From NCBI GenBank assembly GCA_026826555.1, contig JAKSZT010038599.1:4260449-4324448 (forward strand): a stretch of 64,000 nt of DNA. The letters run 5' to 3'. Under the pieces are notes generated by a model, which made no database searches, was not told the origin of the DNA, and saw only the letters and a list, made by a program, of their open reading frames with translations. The position numbers and the translations under genes are program-made. The stretch's first letter is position 1; every line of letters starts with the position of its first letter. This document shows, piece by piece, positions 1 through 9,992 of the stretch. The DNA comes from Tolypeutes matacus (lineage: Eukaryota; Chordata; Mammalia; Cingulata; Chlamyphoridae).

Positions 1-979
1 AGTACTCTGGGGGCTGCTGGACTGGAAGAGTGGACATCCAACCTCAAGGGCTGAGGATTTCTCAAGGCAGTAATTTCCTCAAAGTTTTTGGGGTCCCTAT
101 GGGCTCTTGCCCAGAGTAGGTAAGTTGGAGTCCATACCTGGATAGTCATGAGAGGGTTATTAATGTCAGTGGAAGGATAGGAGACAGCGGTGTCTCAAAT
201 ATGCCTTTCCCCAAGCCATAGGAAGCAGAGGTTGCCATGGATAAAAACAGGGTAGAATAGAGTAGTTGGTTACCATGACAAATGTGAGGTCAGTCCTGAA
301 ATAACCATAAGCAAAGGCAGACTCATTTCAGAATTACCATAACATTAGCAAGCATACAAGAGGGTGAGGCTTGTCTTGAAATAATCATAAACAAAGGTAA
401 ATTAGTCTAAGATTACCATCACAATAGTAGGTCTAAGGAAATCCACCCAGTTATAGCAATTTCAGAAATTATCCTTTTGCTGTTTTATAATATAAAGGCA
501 TCTATATAATGATCTTAACTCTTAGTTACAGTTTTTGGTAAGTTTTTACTTCAAAAAAAAATTGGGCACTTCTGTTTATTAATTAAGCAACTAAAACTAT
601 TTTATTAGTAACATTAATGTTGCTAACTTTTTCATCTTTTCCAGCAGTTGAACTAATTACATGTGCTTTCTTTTAGACATCAAATCCAATTGCAAGATAG
701 CATTGACATTTAAAGACTCATTTTTATGTTACATTTCATTGTTTCCAATTTGTAACAGGCAAAACCCAAATCTGATTTACAAGTTCCTAAGCATGAACAA
801 ACTGACAAAGTTAAAGTAAGTACAGACTAGAACAAAAGAGGGAATTTTACACACTTACTTAGCCGGAGGCCTTTAACAGCTTACTTCTTGAGGGAATACT
901 ACTTAATACTACAGGGGTTTAGTAAATGGCCTAGATCTTGATTCCCCATTCACTCTCCTTTTTAGGCACAACCAAGGCT
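1..979. other. Unassigned non-coding DNA with a degenerate tandem repeat
   Basis: No gene is recognisable. From about 270 to 450 a degenerate unit of roughly 75-80 bases appears about two and a half times; each copy has TTACCAT, then a block like CTTGTCTTGAAATAA and then CATAAACAAAGG. The stretch lies on the 3' side (minus-strand sense) of the class I retroviral protease remnant that follows. It could be decayed pol, or an LTR with U3 repeats, but no LTR ends were found. Confidence 0.4.
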
Positions 980-1265
980 AGAGAGGTCTGGAGTGGCAGG
1001 TCAGGACTGAATAAGTGGCTCCCATGTTAATTAAGAAATTAACAATCTTACCTGCTGTGGCAAGAGTCAAGCAAGGCTCTTTCCCTTTGATGGTTCATGC
1101 ATGGCTTCAGGCCCCTTCTGTCTTTCTCTGGGGCAAGGCTACAGTGCGTCTGGAGGGTGAGGCACCTTGGGGTCAGGGCCCCACCTCTCCACACTTGAAG
1201 CAGGTTCCTGCTGATGTGAAGCCTGGATTTGGGTGGCTCTGTGGTGACAGGGTGCCTTTGATGGC
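980..1265 (-). pseudogene. Class I endogenous retrovirus nucleocapsid-protease remnant
   Basis: Read on the minus strand, one frame runs through a nucleocapsid zinc-knuckle start (CFKCGEVG, bases 1202-1179) and on into a retroviral aspartyl protease start near 1080-975. The zinc knuckle has lost its histidine and last cysteine and has an in-frame stop. The protease active-site triplet that should be Asp-Thr/Ser-Gly reads Asn-Met-Gly, followed by Ala-Thr-Tyr-Ser-Val-Leu, the usual gammaretrovirus-like continuation. At least four stops interrupt the frame, so it is dead. The spacing from zinc knuckle to protease fits a gag-pro boundary of a class I (gamma-like) ERV. It shares strand and order with the gag matrix remnant at 1661-1870. 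Confidence 0.7.
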
Positions 1266-1660
1266 AGCAGCTAAAACGTGAGCCTATCCCCAGGCCTGCC
1301 CCTCCTCACCTGTTTTCTCCTTGGCAGCATGGTCGTGATTGTTGAAACTGAGAAGGCTGCTTATGAAAGGGTGTTAATGGAAGTTTGGGGGTCCAGGAAA
1401 AGTTTTTGCAGCTTCCTATAGATATCCAACGCAGACTGGCTAATAAAGTGAATTCCTAGGAGGATCTGTTCTTTCCTAGAGTCAGGATCTACCAGAGGGT
1501 GGTTTTTGTGTGTGTGTGTGCCTCTACCAGCTTTCTTTGAAATAAGGCTGGGTTTCCTTCTGCTTCTGAGTAATTTCCCTGAGCTTATTATATTTGACCA
1601 GTTTGGTAGTGCATGTCCTCAACCCTTTGAGGAGAAATGTGACCACACAGTTTCTGGCCC

Positions 1661-1870
1661 TCAGGTCTGCCTTTCCCTGCCTTCTCTCTTACACGAGTTT
1701 AACTGGAATCCAAGGTCCCGTACAGAGGCTACTGTTGGCCATACTGCAGCCATGTGGTGTGGCAGGAAAAGACTAGCCTTTCTTTTTAGACCATCAGTAG
1801 GCAGGCTGCCCCAGTTCTTGAGAAGACACCCCAATGGGGAGTCTGCTGGAATGCTAGAAGCTGCACCCAT
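1661..1870 (-). pseudogene. Class I endogenous retrovirus gag matrix remnant
   Basis: A minus-strand ATG at 1870 opens with Met-Gly, the N-myristoylation context of retroviral gag. Shortly after comes SPLGCLLKNW, a conserved block of gamma-like matrix proteins, then a basic stretch (GLKRKASLFL). The frame is open further upstream to 2119, so the start at 1870 is chosen from the Met-Gly context and the matrix motif. The matrix similarity fades after about 40 residues and the capsid is not recognisable between here and the zinc knuckle about 460 bases downstream, so gag is decayed or deleted. Confidence 0.7.
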
Positions 1871-2714
1871 TGTTCCAGGGACAAATGGAGAAGAGTTTGT
1901 CAGCTGATATGGCATCCCAGACTCTGGCCTGACTAAACCTGTGCCCTCCAAACTGAAGTGCCCAAGAAACTTAAGTCTTGGGGAACATTTGGAGTTGCTG
2001 CTCTGGTTCCAGGCATCCTGAGAAATCATGAGAACACAGAGGCCTTGCTGCCAGGTGTCCCAGGGGCATCCTAGGTCTTGGGAAATGTCTGGACTCAGGT
2101 TCCAGACTGAAGCTACCAAGTTGAACTTTCTCCCTAGTAAAGGGGCTGGCTAAGGACCTTTCTTTCAGCCTACTCTTGCAGAGGTCTTAGAAGTGGCCCT
2201 AGGAGAGAGCTTATTTTATGGCCACTGCCAGGGACCAAGTTTTGTGGTTAAAACCAGACACTAAGACAAGCATTGAAAAGCAGAGACTGATTGTTCTGTG
2301 GCTTACAGGCAAACGGCCGTGGAAGACCCCGGAGGTAACCGATTAAGAAGAACCTCAGGGCCCAGGGTGAGTGTCTTGGGGAGCCTTGCTAATAAAACAA
2401 AAGAGGGCATAGATAGGCTCTAATTGAAATTTTAAACTCACCAGCCCTCATTGGGTGTTAGGGAGCCTTGCTTGCCTCTCCGTCTCCTGGCCTGGCTCAC
2501 CAACTATGTTAGCAGAACGCTTGGGGTACTGGGCTTCTTGGTTCTTGGCTATGTCATATACAGGAATTTAAGGACTTGTCATAGGGTAGGCAAGGGAGTA
2601 AAGAGTTCGTTAAGAATCAGGAAAAGTAAAACAGTACACAACCCCAGACACAGTTGTGGGCATGCTCAAGGGTAAGACATCCCAAGGCATTTTAAAGTTT
2701 CTTCTTCATGTAAC
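1871..2714. other. Unassigned; probable 5' leader side of the class I ERV remnant
   Basis: Somewhat more GC-rich than its neighbours. It should hold leader and 5' LTR if the minus-strand retrovirus was ever complete, but I could not find LTR ends, a paired LTR or a primer-binding site. The short plus-strand open frame near 2451-2675 resembles nothing I know. Confidence 0.35.
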
Positions 2715-2960
2715 AAGGTGCAGTATTCAAAAACGCAGGGCTGTCAATGAGACCTTTTCCACTTAAAGCTCAGCTCTAAAACTTGATACCTGTATGATCC
2801 TGGACAAGTTGATCATCAGCTCTGTACTAAATCCTTTAATCTGTAAAATGGGAGAAATAATAGGAGCTATTTCCTAGAGTTGTGGCAAGAGTAAAATAAG
2901 TTGATATTAAGTAAGATAATTAAAAGAGTGCAGGACATGTAGTAAATAGTAAGTAAGGTT
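2715..2960 (+). repeat. MIR SINE
   Basis: Contains the MIR core order: CTGTATGATCCTGGACAAGT, then TCTGTAAAATGGGAGAAATA, then a shared tail with TAGTAAGTAAGGTTAG. This is an ancient tRNA-derived SINE, heavily diverged, plus orientation. Confidence 0.75.
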
Positions 2961-3649
2961 AGCTAGTGTTATTATAAGGATTGTCTAATCCTTATAATTT
3001 AATGCCCCCATTTAATGCCCTCCAAAATCTGACCTTGTATTTCCTATTCAAAAATATTTGAGCCCAAATCCCTTATTCTGGCTCTCAATATCCTTTGCGA
3101 CTTGAACACTATTAGTTCTTGCACATAAAAAAATTGTATCACTCGAGTTATTTGAGGTTGGTCCCCAATTGTACCTTCTATCTTAAAAACCCCATCACTA
3201 AGGAATGGCAAGTATCACCTCCCCCTTCCTCTATCTACTATTCATCATCTTAATTTCACCACCTAACTGACCTGGCCATTTCAGTTCTGGCTCATTGTCA
3301 GCTGATCCTCATTCCTAATCTTTTCCAGTATTCCCTCTGAAAACTTCAGGACATTGTTAACAGAAGGATCCATACCCTGAGTCATTTTGTAGAGTGCATT
3401 CCCTGCTTCATGGACATAACTGAAATTCAGTAACCTGAGAACCAAATACCCAGAGAATCCCTCTTCTGTATTGCTCCTCCTTCTCTAGCAGATCCTAAAC
3501 CAAGCTTAATCCTTAATTTGGCACAAGAATATATTAATGAGTTGCTTCCTATCTTCCTCTCTAGCTTATCCCTGCCTGTACCCACCTCACACATTATAAG
3601 TTATCATAAAAACATGGCTTCAAATGTCCTATAGATACTATTAATTAGT
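2961..3649. other. Unassigned, possible weak L2 similarity
   Basis: Pyrimidine-rich phrases such as AATCTGACCTTGTATTTCC near 3025 resemble L2 3' regions, but not strongly enough to call. No gene seen. Confidence 0.3.
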
Positions 3650-3775
3650 TCATTTATTCATGCATGGAGGCAGGCCTTCATTCATCACACACTGAGTACC
3701 CACTATATAGCTGGCTCTAAAGCAGATGCCAGCTATTTTGCCATGAATAAAGCAGATGCCTTCCCTGAACTACCG
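3650..3775 (-). repeat. L2 LINE 3'-end fragment
   Basis: Antisense L2 phrases in order: CTGAGTACCCACTATATAG, then ATGAATAAAGCAGATGCC, then TTCCCTGA. About 125 bases, old and diverged. Confidence 0.55.
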
Positions 3776-5350
3776 CAGAGCCTAAGTTATTCTGTTGCAA
3801 ACATTAAATTCTTTCACTCATGCTTTCTCTTGTCCTCTAAATAAAAATCAGGAACATCTTTTAAAAATTTTATTAAGAGATTAACTTCAATCAGGAAACA
3901 TTTCCTCACATATTTCTAACCCCAATCTGAATTTTATAGCTCTATTCTGCATGCAAAGACCATGTTACAAATATGTCGGCTATTGTTTTTATCAAATTAT
4001 ACTGAATTACATGTTTTCAGATTAAAGTTTCCTTCAGGTAAGACCATATTCATTTTGACATCTCTAGTTGCAAGGCACAATGGCAGATATATATCAGAAA
4101 CTTGATAATTGTTTGAGACCAATTGTCACTGAAGGGGGGATCTTATGTTCCTTTAATCACAGAAACCCAATTAGTCTATATTCATCTCATATTTAACTCT
4201 CTTCTGCATATTTCATAGCCTCAAATTTAGTAGATCAATATTCAATGTCTTAAATAAACAAATATTAGTCTTATTTTTCCAATAAAATCTCATAAGAAAA
4301 TATCAGTATAAGATGACAATTTGTCATAATTTGATATATCTATACTTATATTAGTGCTAGAAACAAAATAGGTTCACAGTAAATATTTGATATCTCTCTG
4401 GTCAAAATTATAAAATGCAGTGCCTTATAATTGATGCTATGAAAATTTCAAATTAAAAATACTTGGAGTTACTTTTTATTCAAGATAATCATTAACAATC
4501 ATAAGTGAAAGTCAGGCTTTATTTAATTGAAGTGAAATATAATATTTGGACAGAAAGTGCTGTATGTATTTACTATTTGACAATACATGGTTTTGTATTT
4601 AATATTGACATCTGAGATCTCAAAATTAAAATGAAGACCATGGTTCAGTTTAGAGTAAAATATCGCCCAGATATGGAACAATATGCTAATTTATCTTTGA
4701 GATACCTTTGTGAATGGCATTCATGCTAAGTTCCGTTTCTTTAGTGTTACCATTTCTATCATTTTAACTCTGTGTTCTTTTCAAAATTTATGAAAGCTTT
4801 AGTTTGTTTCCTTTTAGTGAAAGATATGTCTGCCATAATTTCTTGCCAAGTAAATGGTTTCATCATAAGAGGTTCGCTATAATGTATCTTTATTTTTCAT
4901 ATACATTTATAATACATCTACCCTGGTTATTAAAAAAATAGAGGATACAGATGAAACTATAAATACAGGCAGGATAAGAAAGATTTGGAGTCTAGTAAAG
5001 AGAAAGGGAGATGGCCAGAAAATGTATACAGAGTTATAATAAAATGAATATGTTAAAACTGTATGTGTGATTATATATTTTATTTGCATTTGTTGACCCC
5101 CCTGACAACCTGCCTAGTCTATCAAAGAGGCAAAGTGAGGCAATTTGTGCCTATAAACTTTTAAATCATTATTATTATTATTATTATTTTATATATATAT
5201 ATAATTTATTTATTTTTTATTGTAGGTAAAAATCAAAATTTTCACAATACATACCAACATTTGCAAAATGATATATAAATATATATGCATATATGTGCAT
5301 TTGCTTACAAATATGTTATTTATATATATATATAAATATATTTTAAGAGG
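3776..5350. other. Unassigned AT-rich DNA with simple repeats
   Basis: No gene or confident transposon. Contains ATT and AT microsatellites at about 5166-5217 and AT-rich runs at about 5270-5345. Confidence 0.5.
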
Positions 5351-5745
5351 TGCTTAGATTACCCAAAATATTACACGGAACCCACTGGGATTCCCATGTT
5401 GCCCACCTCCCACACCTCCCACCACATCCCACACAAACATCTCCCACAAGTGTGGCCCACCACCCTCAATGGACTTACACATCCTGGGGCCTTGTCACCA
5501 ACCATAGACCACAGTTCACATCGTAGACCACACTCTCTCCCACACAGTTCTGAGTGGTGTGTGCTGATTTAAAATGGCCTACATCCGTTGCCACGACGGT
5601 ACTCAGGACAACCTCCAAATCCCAAAGAAGCCCCTGTATTTCAACTGTTTGTCCCCACCCTGCCCCAAAAGTGTCAAGTGGCCACTGGCTCCACCTCATT
5701 GTTATAATTTCTTCCATTGCTAGATTAAACTCACTTCATGCAGGT
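5351..5745 (-). mobile_element. L1 3' UTR fragment, antisense (long-3'-UTR L1 family)
   Basis: Collinear with the plus-strand copy at 25680-27285 and the minus-strand copy at 62886-64000. Shared blocks are CACACCTCCCACC, the CATCCTGGGGC and CATTGCTAGA segments, and a phrase meaning 'tracking ACAGGCCAT' in the sense strand. The open frames here are artefacts of this non-coding sequence. A 3' UTR identity is inferred from poly-A-terminated relatives in the window. Confidence 0.6.
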
Positions 5746-5798
5746 CTTAGAAGATACAAGGCCAAATTCCAAGAAATATACAGAATTCTTTCACCACC

Positions 5799-6380
5799 TG
5801 TAGCATTTTGGAAGTTTGATGTAATTATGAATTTCGAAAATAGATATTGGATTATGCTTGTAAACTAGTCTGTTAATCTGGTCATGATTAAGTTATGATT
5901 TGGGCGTTGACTGGGCCATGTCAGTATGGCATTGAGCCCCACCCCTTGGTGGGTGGCGGAATCAAATATGAAAGGCAAGGCAAAGGAGGAAGCAGTTTTT
6001 GATGTTGGAGTTCTGGTGAGGAGGAGAGAAGGCCCCCAGATAGAGATGAGTCATTTGCCTGAGAGTTCACAGCTGGCTTTGTGGAGAGAAGCAAAGCCTA
6101 GAGAGCTTCATAGTCTTCATTTGACCTTATGGAGGAAACAAAGGAGCTAAGCCTGGAGGGAAACACAACCCCGGGAGGAGAGGAACCCAAGAAGCCTGAA
6201 CTCTGGCAAACGTCGTCGGTAGCTGTCTTGCTCCAACAAGTAGCAACAGACTTTGGTGAGGGAAGAAACTTATGCTTTATGGCCCAATAACTGTAAACTT
6301 CTACCCCAAATAAATACCCTTTATAAAAACCAACCAATTTCTGGTATTTTGCATCAGCACCCCTTTGGCTGACTAATATA
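5799..6380 (+). mobile_element. Solo LTR, family A (MaLR/ERVL-like), 582 bp
   Basis: Starts TGTAGCATTTTGG and ends GGCTGACTAATATA. It is flanked by perfect 5-bp target duplications CCACC at 5794-5798 and 6381-6385, as expected for an ERVL/MaLR-type integrase product. A second copy is at 16079-16686. The ending, with CAAATAAATACCC about 70 bases upstream, matches the style of MaLR LTRs. No internal region is present, so it is a solo LTR or a non-autonomous element. Confidence 0.8.
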
Positions 6381-6385
6381 CCACC

Positions 6386-7425
6386 TTTACTCTTTTATTC
6401 AATTTTATTATCTTACTTCTAATTTTCCTAAATTGGGACAATTAGTACTCAGGTGGCCTAACTTCTGTTTCAAGTAAAACATATGGAATATGTTTGTTTA
6501 AATTCATCATATTTTAACCCAAATTCTATTTTTTCCCATTTTTTGATCTTTAAGTAAGGCTATGGGAACTATAAGTTTATCAAAAAATACATGAGTACAT
6601 GCCTGAAGGCAGTTTAAATGAGGAAAGCAATTTGAGTTCCTTAGACCTGACCTAAAATGTGGTGCATAAAATACAAATTAGTTAACCCAGTTAGAAAAGA
6701 ACTCAAGACACTGTAACTGAAAGGCATGAATCGGGAAGTAAATTTAGGATGGGACCTGGCCTCAAAGAGATAGTTTTGTCAGAGTTAAGAACTGAAGATG
6801 GAACCTGCTCTATGTTAAATTGTGAAGTGGCTAAAGTGAGATTTCTTATGTCAAGAGTATTCCATTATCTCCTTCCTTTCTTTTGATCTCTGACTGTAGC
6901 CTCTCTTTCAGGACCTTTCATATAAATACCTTAACTGAACCTACCTCCTCTTGAAGCTACTGCTCTTTTACCTAGCTTTCCAATTCCAATCCAAGGTTTG
7001 TCTGTTCCTTATTCCATTCCTTCCAGGTTCTGCTCACCAATGAGCCAATCTGATAAGACATGTGAACAAGCAAGCTAATTAGTTTGGACTTCCAGGTACT
7101 CTATTTGCATTTTATTGGGCATGTAGATAAGAGACTTAATCCTAGGATGACAATGCCATACTATCAATTTTCCCAGGCCAGTTTACATTTGCAGTAGTCT
7201 CAGTGTAAGTATTAATAATTACTCTCAAAGGTGCTCCAATTTGGGCCAAAAATTAAATGCTTGACCTATGTAATCCATAGAAAACCTGATAGGACTTACT
7301 ACAAATATGGTTCAGGAAGCCCAGAAATATGGGGAAAGATAAAAATTAAAACTGGCAGAGCCAAATGAAAAACAGCAAGCAATAACTTTTAATAAACTTT
7401 TAATAAGTTTTATTGTTATTGTTAC
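6386..7425. other. Unassigned non-coding DNA
   Basis: AT-rich, with no coding frame, transposon ends or structured repeat that I recognise. Confidence 0.4.
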
Positions 7426-7525
7426 AGTGTTCATTATTTATGGGCATTGTTCTAAACATTGTATCTATATTAACTCATTTAATCACCACAACAACTCTAT
7501 GAGTAAGCTATTATCATTTACTTAC
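7426..7525 (+). repeat. MIR SINE, 5' part, split by an LTR
   Basis: Carries the MIR phrase ATTAACTCATTTAATC then CACAACAACTCTATGAG. The rest of the same MIR resumes at 8122 on the far side of the inserted LTR. Confidence 0.7.
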
Positions 7526-8121
7526 TGTGACAATTTGAAGCCGGGTGGATCCCAGAAGATCATGTCCTTAGAGCTAACCCATTTTTGTGCCTATAAACCC
7601 ATTTTAGATGGGAGATTTTGATTAGACCACTTTTGATTAGAAAGCTTCAGTTAAGGGCCTTTAATTAGATTGTGGGACTCACGGTGAGTCTTAATCCTCT
7701 TACTGGAGTCCTTTATAAAAAGAGAAATAAAGTGCCACAGATACAGGGAGAAAAAAGCTGCAGAGACACAGAAAACCCAAGAGGCTGAGAAAGAAGTCCC
7801 AGAGGCTGAAATCAGCAGAGCACAGAGGCATGGAATGAGGCCACTGAGAGGCTGAAAGAGATAAGGCCCAGAGGAGACGGAAGAGATGAGCCGTATGTCT
7901 GATCACCCACAGCTGAGTTTGGAGAGACATCTTTAGACGATACTGCCACGTGTCTGATTATCCACAGCTGCAACTTGGTGAGACAGCATCTCTCAATGAT
8001 GCCTTTACTTGATCACTTTCATGACATCAGAACTAGAAGCTTTTAACCTAATAAATTCCCTTTATAAAAGTCAGCTCATTACTGGTATATTGCTCCCATC
8101 AGCTTTTAGCAAACTAAACCA
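7526..8121 (+). mobile_element. LTR, family B (MaLR-like), 596 bp, inserted in a MIR
   Basis: Starts TGTGACAATTTGAAG and ends AGCAAACTAAACCA. The AATAAATTCCC segment about 75 bases from the end is typical of MaLR-style LTRs. The flanking pentamers CTTAC (7521-7525) and TTTAC (8122-8126) differ by one transition and fit a decayed 5-bp target duplication. Other copies in the window are at 27331-28002, 31493-33540, 57616-58336 and 62786 onward. Confidence 0.75.
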
Positions 8122-8210
8122 TTTACTTTATGGATGAGGAAACTGAGGATAAGAGAGGTTCCATGATTTATTCTGAGTTACTTATTGGTGAAGTTGGAAT
8201 ACAAGCATAA
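8122..8210 (+). repeat. MIR SINE, 3' part
   Basis: TTTATGGATGAGGAAACTGA is the MIR core that follows the part ending at 7525, confirming that the intervening LTR was inserted into an existing MIR. Confidence 0.7.
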
Positions 8211-8734
8211 GTAATTTAGTTACAAAGGTGAATGATCTAAAGCATAATTCTGTACCTCTTCTCAGGAGAGGTAGATGGAGAGAGGCAGAGAGGGACGGAG
8301 GGAGAGAGAAAGAGAAAGATTGATTTTGCTTTCCTCTCCTGTAGATATTAGGTGTGTGCATGCCTCTTTTGTATCTATCAATATCCATTCTGTTGACTTA
8401 CTCCTCTCCTCTCAAAAACTTGGGATCCACCAGTCTATTTTACTTTTTAACTGTCTTCTCTCATTCCCCAATCAGCTTTAGTTGTTATCTTACCTGACAT
8501 TCTAACTCCAGGCAAAGATGTAAGTCTGACATTTCCTTTGGATTTACTGTTAAATGGGGCTTACTGACTTCAGATCTTAAGGAGGAAAGAAGGAAGGGGA
8601 AAGAACTCATCATCATATTCTGACCTCATAGTAGAATAAATATAAAAAGTTGGACATGCTAATTAGCATTACTTATATACATTATTTTAATAAGAGTGTT
8701 TTTTTTTTCTTTTTCTGTACATTTAACTTAAGAA
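8211..8734. other. Unassigned; GA-rich low-complexity patch
   Basis: A purine run of GAGA/GGGA units covers about 8264-8320. The opposing short open frames through it are low-complexity artefacts. Confidence 0.45.
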
Positions 8735-9538
8735 TGTAGATGGAGTAAGATATGCAGAAGGGAGGGGGGAGTGTGTAAAATAATAAACATCGTGAGCAGC
8801 AAAGACACTCAGGCTATTCATATGAAAAAGGCAAACCATTAGAAACCACCTTATACCCAAAACATGAGCAATGAAAGGAAAAATAGATAAATGGGGCCTT
8901 CCCAATTTAAATACTTTTCTGCTTCAAATGACATTGTTAAGAAGGTGAAAAGCCAGGCTACTCAATGAAAAGAAAATTGGGAAACCACATATCCTATAAG
9001 GAGTTCATTCCCATGTTATATGAAGAGATCCCCCAACTCAATGATAGGAAGACAAGCAACCCAATTAAAAAATAAGCAAGAGACTTAAATAGACATTTTT
9101 GCAAAGAGGAAATTCAAATGCCAAAAAGCACATGAAAAGAGGCCCAACATCACTAGCTATTAGTGAAATGCAGATCAAAACTACAATGAGGTATCATTTT
9201 CACACCTCTCAGAATGGCCATTATTATAAAAACAAAAACACAGAAAACTACAAGTGCTGGAGAGGATGAAGAGAAATTGAACACTCCTTCACTGTCTGTA
9301 GGAATGTAAAATGGTGCAGCCTCTGTGGAAGACAGTTTGACAGTTCCTCGGGAAGCTAAATATAGAACTGCCATATGATCCCACAATCTCACTACTAGGA
9401 ATATATTTAGAAGAACTGAAAGCAAAATGTGAATAGACATTTACACACTGATATTTATATCGGCATTATTAATAATTGCTAAAAGATGGAAAAAACCCAA
9501 GTGCCCATCAACCAATGAATGGATAAACAAAATGTGGT
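8735..9538 (+). mobile_element. L1 ORF2 C-terminal region, left half of a split L1
   Basis: Carries the conserved end of L1 ORF2 in order: the AATGCAGATCAAAACTACAA block at 9168, GTGCTGGAGAGGATGAAG at 9255, CTGCCATATGATCC at 9369, and GTGCCCATCAACCAATGAATG at 9501. The frame is broken by many stops. The sequence continues at 15758 after a provirus inserted at 9538, and again at 16687 after a solo LTR. Confidence 0.9.
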
Positions 9539-9992
9539 TGTGGGAACCCAAGGCACCCCACCTCCAAGTCTTGAGCACATAGCCACCTGCATGACATAGA
9601 AGTGAAAGGTTAACAACCCTCCCCAGAGGAAAGAGAATGTATAGATGCTATTGTAAACAATAACCTTCTCAAAGCAGTAAACATCCTTTGCTAAACATCC
9701 TTCCTATGAATGTAGAGAAAACATCACTGTACCCCAAATGTATGCTTCATATGACCCTAGCAGGAACTCTGTTCTCATATCTTATAGATTGTCCTTGTTC
9801 TGAAACCCCTTATATATCACCCCTCATTTTCTCATCTCTTTGGAGTGCTAACTTTATTCTCTGAACCGCCACCTTCAGAGATTTTTCTCCTGTCTGTAAG
9901 TCCCAATAAGGCGTATTTCTGACTAAATGCCAGGTGTGTTCTTTGGTCTCATGGCTAGACCAACTTGTGCCCTTCAGAAGTTGGGTTGTAAG
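9539..9992 (+). repeat. 5' LTR of the 9.5-15.8 kb provirus
   Basis: Matches the 3' LTR at 15305-15757 throughout. A TATA-like TATATAT lies at 9810-9816, and the site corresponding to the poly-A signal reads AATAAG (9905-9910), apparently lost. The exact 3' edge is uncertain by about 3 bases, and the following bases (CCACAAGCCAGG) do not match a primer-binding site I know. Confidence 0.85.

Noticed and set aside
1311..1345. Splice acceptor-like TTTTCTCCTTGGCAG followed by an open stretch
   Set aside because: It lies in the gag-pro relic and is in the wrong orientation for it; there is no partner donor.
1506..1907. 133-codon plus-strand open frame
   Set aside because: It is antisense to the gag matrix remnant and has no domain or splice context.
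5166..5345. Structured repeat array
   Set aside because: It is a plain ATT/AT microsatellite with no spacers, so not a CRISPR or satellite array.
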